Source of the DNA: Caenorhabditis remanei
Lineage: Eukaryota > Nematoda > Chromadorea > Rhabditida > Rhabditidae
Direction: 5' to 3'
Assembly (NCBI RefSeq): GCF_010183535.1
Contig: NC_071330.1
Coordinates: forward strand, 10,955,717-11,019,716
DNA length: 64,000 nucleotides
Shown one piece after another: positions 61,543 through 64,000 of this stretch (within the stretch, counting starts at the first letter, position 1; each line of letters opens with the position of its first letter). The notes under the pieces are model-generated. The model saw nothing but the letters and a program-made list of their open reading frames with translations, was not told where the DNA came from and ran no database searches. The position numbers and the translations under genes are program-made.

Positions 61543-64000
61543 ATGAACTACTTCTATATTTTTTTTCTTTTTGGAGGTTTCTTTTTATCGGTGGTGAGAA
61601 ACAATTTGAAGTGAATAATCTGAGTGAACAAGTTCAGAATGCGGTATTTCAATATCACAAAGTGGTACTGGAACCAATTTTTCGATTTACGGATACAGCA
61701 GCAGTTCCGATGAAATCTATCTATTTTACTAAACTTCCTCAATATTTGAGTGTTTCTCAGAATACGCAGCATCTGAGTGAGTTTCAGCGAAGTGGTTTTA
61801 CAGTTTTATGAACTATTCCAGGACATATTTCAAAATTTTTTGTTTGAACTAACAATATCTGATGAGCACAACTAACTTTCTAATTCCAGACATATCCCAA
61901 TACAATGCAGTCCGAGGACCCACACAAGAAATGTTTTTGAAAGATCTCGGATGTGGAATGGACACGTGTCAAAACCTTCCAATAAAAGTGATTCCAATCT
62001 ACAATGCTATTGATTCAAAAGGGCGTCTGAAATTTGAAACTTCTCCTGCTGATTCCGATACAGTACTCGGGAAAGCTGGTTATATTTCACCAGAAGAGCA
62101 CGGAGGGCTGATTAGATATGATGAATATTATTCAGAAGATGTTGATAGTAAGATTAGAAAATGATAAGAAGACGAAAAAGAAGAGAAGATTTTCAGTGTT
62201 TGCTTATACAAATGGAAGATATCCCAATCAATTCGGAGCATGCCAATTGAGAGATTACGGTAGATACAGATATAAATTTGTGAGAACTATTGGATATGCA
62301 TTCACTGCTGTAACTGTTCCGGAGAATCTTCCGATTTACTCGTGAGGATGAATAAGAGATCTTAAACTTCTTAGAGTTATTTCATTTTCAGAATCTTCGG
62401 ATATGACGATGGTCTTCCTGAACCAACCACAATTCTTCCCTCGACTGTATCTCTATCTCATAATCAATACATTTTCTGGACGAATCCAATTTGGACAATT
62501 CTCAAGAACTCGACAAATGGAACACAAGGAGTTGGTTCCATCAATCTTCCGTGGACTCCTCCAGTCAGTGCATCTCCGATTGAACCAACAAATGTTTGTC
62601 TTCTTTCTGGAAATCTTTCAATTCTTTCGAGATGTGGACAAGTTGATCGAATGCTTCAATTCTTCGATAAGACTCATGTATACATTGGTTTCATTGACTC
62701 TGTTTATGGAGCGGTGGACACTTTTATCTATTCTTATATCGGTCTTGCATTCAAGAGCCAAAATAATTTATGTGGGATTCCGGTCCAATCGATTAGAGAA
62801 TTTTATAAGCATGGAGTTGGCGTACGTTTTTGAAAATCAATAGTTTTCCATCTCGCAACAATTATTTTATTTCAGTCGACCGTCGTTGCTGGAGATGATT
62901 ACACTGATGTGACATCCAAAGGATTCATTCCAACTGGGAATATAATTGGATACACAATCGACTGTAACCACGCTCCAAATGGACAAATAGTGATAACTAT
63001 TCCCGATGGACTCTCCACAATTTCTACAGTATCTGGATTCACGTCCCCGACGTCTTCTTCTCTTGTTGGATTCTATGTTGAACCTGTGAAAATAGTCGGT
63101 GCTCCCACTTCTGGGGGTGAACAAGGATACTATCTGGATCCAGATGGAACGCCTTCTGAAATTGACATTCTGGATATTTCAAATGTTTGTCTGTTTACTG
63201 CCAATCTGACTGTTGTGTCAAGATGTGGATACGCGAGTAATTTGTATTTGTATTATGATGTAGATGACAATTTCTACTTCGTTGGATTGTATTCTTTTGG
63301 GAGAAATGTGACATCAAAGATGATCGGAGTCGCATTTGAGAATGATGAAAACGATTGCGGACTCAATTTGGTTCCTATCAGGGAACTGTATAAGGAAGGA
63401 GTAGGGGTAAGTGAAATAGATTTCAATTTTCCAATTTTCAAACGAATAAATTTTAGTACAACGTAGTGGCTGGGGATGAGTACTCTTCTCTTCTTGCCAA
63501 TGGATTCAATATAACTGGAAATATTGTTGGATACACTGTTGACTGCAAAGATGCAAAAGATAACCTTGTCTACGGAGATATGCCAGCTTATGAGTTCTCA
63601 ACAACTCCGTCTGCTTCCGTCTCCACGTCATCTGTCAAACCAAACTCTAGAGATGGATTTTATGTAGAACCAGTTGTGATAATAGAGAAAACAGTCTCAG
63701 AAGGAGAACAGGGATATTCGGTTAATGATGGAACTCAGAATGTATTGAACACTTCAAATGTTTGTATCTTCACGGCGAATTCAACAGTTTATTCAAGATG
63801 TGGATTCGCTAAGCCATTGTATCTCTATTATGACACATCTGATGATTTCTATTTCATTGGAATCCAAAGTTACGGACGAGAAGTGACACAGAAAGAAATT
63901 GGTCAAGCATTCCAGACGGATGAGAATATTTGTGGACTCGATTTGGTGCCGATTCGGGAATTGTACAAAGAAGGAGTTGGGGTGAGTATTAGTAAACTCT
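61543..64000 (+). CDS. Secreted protein with tandem ~175-aa repeats, partial (runs off the right edge)
   Basis: Seven exons seen: 61543-61593, 61638-61776, 61890-62147, 62197-62341, 62392-62821, 62876-63406 and 63457-63981, 693 codons. The last ends at a GTGAGT donor near the window edge, so more exons follow. Exon 1 is a signal peptide (MNYFYIFFLFGGFFLSV); intron 1 is only 44 bp. The second half of exon 5, then exons 6 and 7, encode successive copies of one domain. It contains SRCG, a LYLYYD..FYF segment, CGLDLVPIRELYKEGVG and, across the next exon start, VVAGDEY with GNIVGYTVDC. The repeats carry four conserved Cys and several N-glycosylation sites. The LYxYYD/FYF pattern loosely recalls DUF5648-type lectin-like repeats, but I do not claim membership. 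Function is unknown; it is likely extracellular. Confidence 0.78.

Overview
This is nuclear DNA of a Caenorhabditis nematode, most likely not C. elegans itself. The evidence is AT-rich intergenic DNA, many 44-60 bp introns with TTTTCAG-type acceptors, and a run of genes matching the C. elegans chromosome III cosmids ZK328 and F23F12 as I remember them. Exon models were built by hand from splice signals, reading phase and protein family similarity; no database search was possible.

Layout: 1-5.5 kb has no confident coding sequence but holds a small hAT-like element (4872-5220). 5.6-8.1 kb (+) is a GRAF/oligophrenin-type RhoGAP-SH3 gene. 8.9-10.7 kb (-) is gcna-1. 11.3-14.4 kb (+) is eftu-2. 14.7-20.5 kb (-) is npp-10 (Nup98-Nup96). 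21.1-25.1 kb (+) is cyk-3, a ubiquitin hydrolase. 25.6-28.3 kb (+) is an ABCG half-transporter. 29.8-30.9 kb (-) is a T-box gene (probably tbx-7). 33.7-35.0 kb (-) is an F-box gene. 36.8-43.6 kb (-) is ift-139 (TTC21B), with an unrelated gene on the opposite strand inside one of its introns. 45.2-50.6 kb is a cluster of three T-box genes, the outer two forming an inverted duplication. 53.4-59.0 kb (+) is a secreted chitin-binding/coiled-coil protein. 59.5-61.1 kb (+) is rpt-3. 61.5 kb to the right edge (+) is a secreted tandem-repeat protein that continues beyond the window.

The housekeeping genes cover splicing (eftu-2), the nuclear pore (npp-10), protein degradation (rpt-3, cyk-3, the F-box gene), germline genome stability (gcna-1) and cilia (ift-139). 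The ift-139 promoter carries an intact X-box. The faster-evolving content is the T-box cluster, the secreted proteins near the right edge and several inverted-repeat elements.

The points most worth following up are: a 256-bp stretch identical between two otherwise diverged T-box genes, including an intron, which indicates gene conversion; a terminal-inverted-repeat element whose edge appears to supply an ift-139 splice donor; an alternative terminal exon that would give a Nup98-only product of npp-10; and a symmetric-exon tandem domain in the right-edge gene. I found no clearly new multi-gene system.
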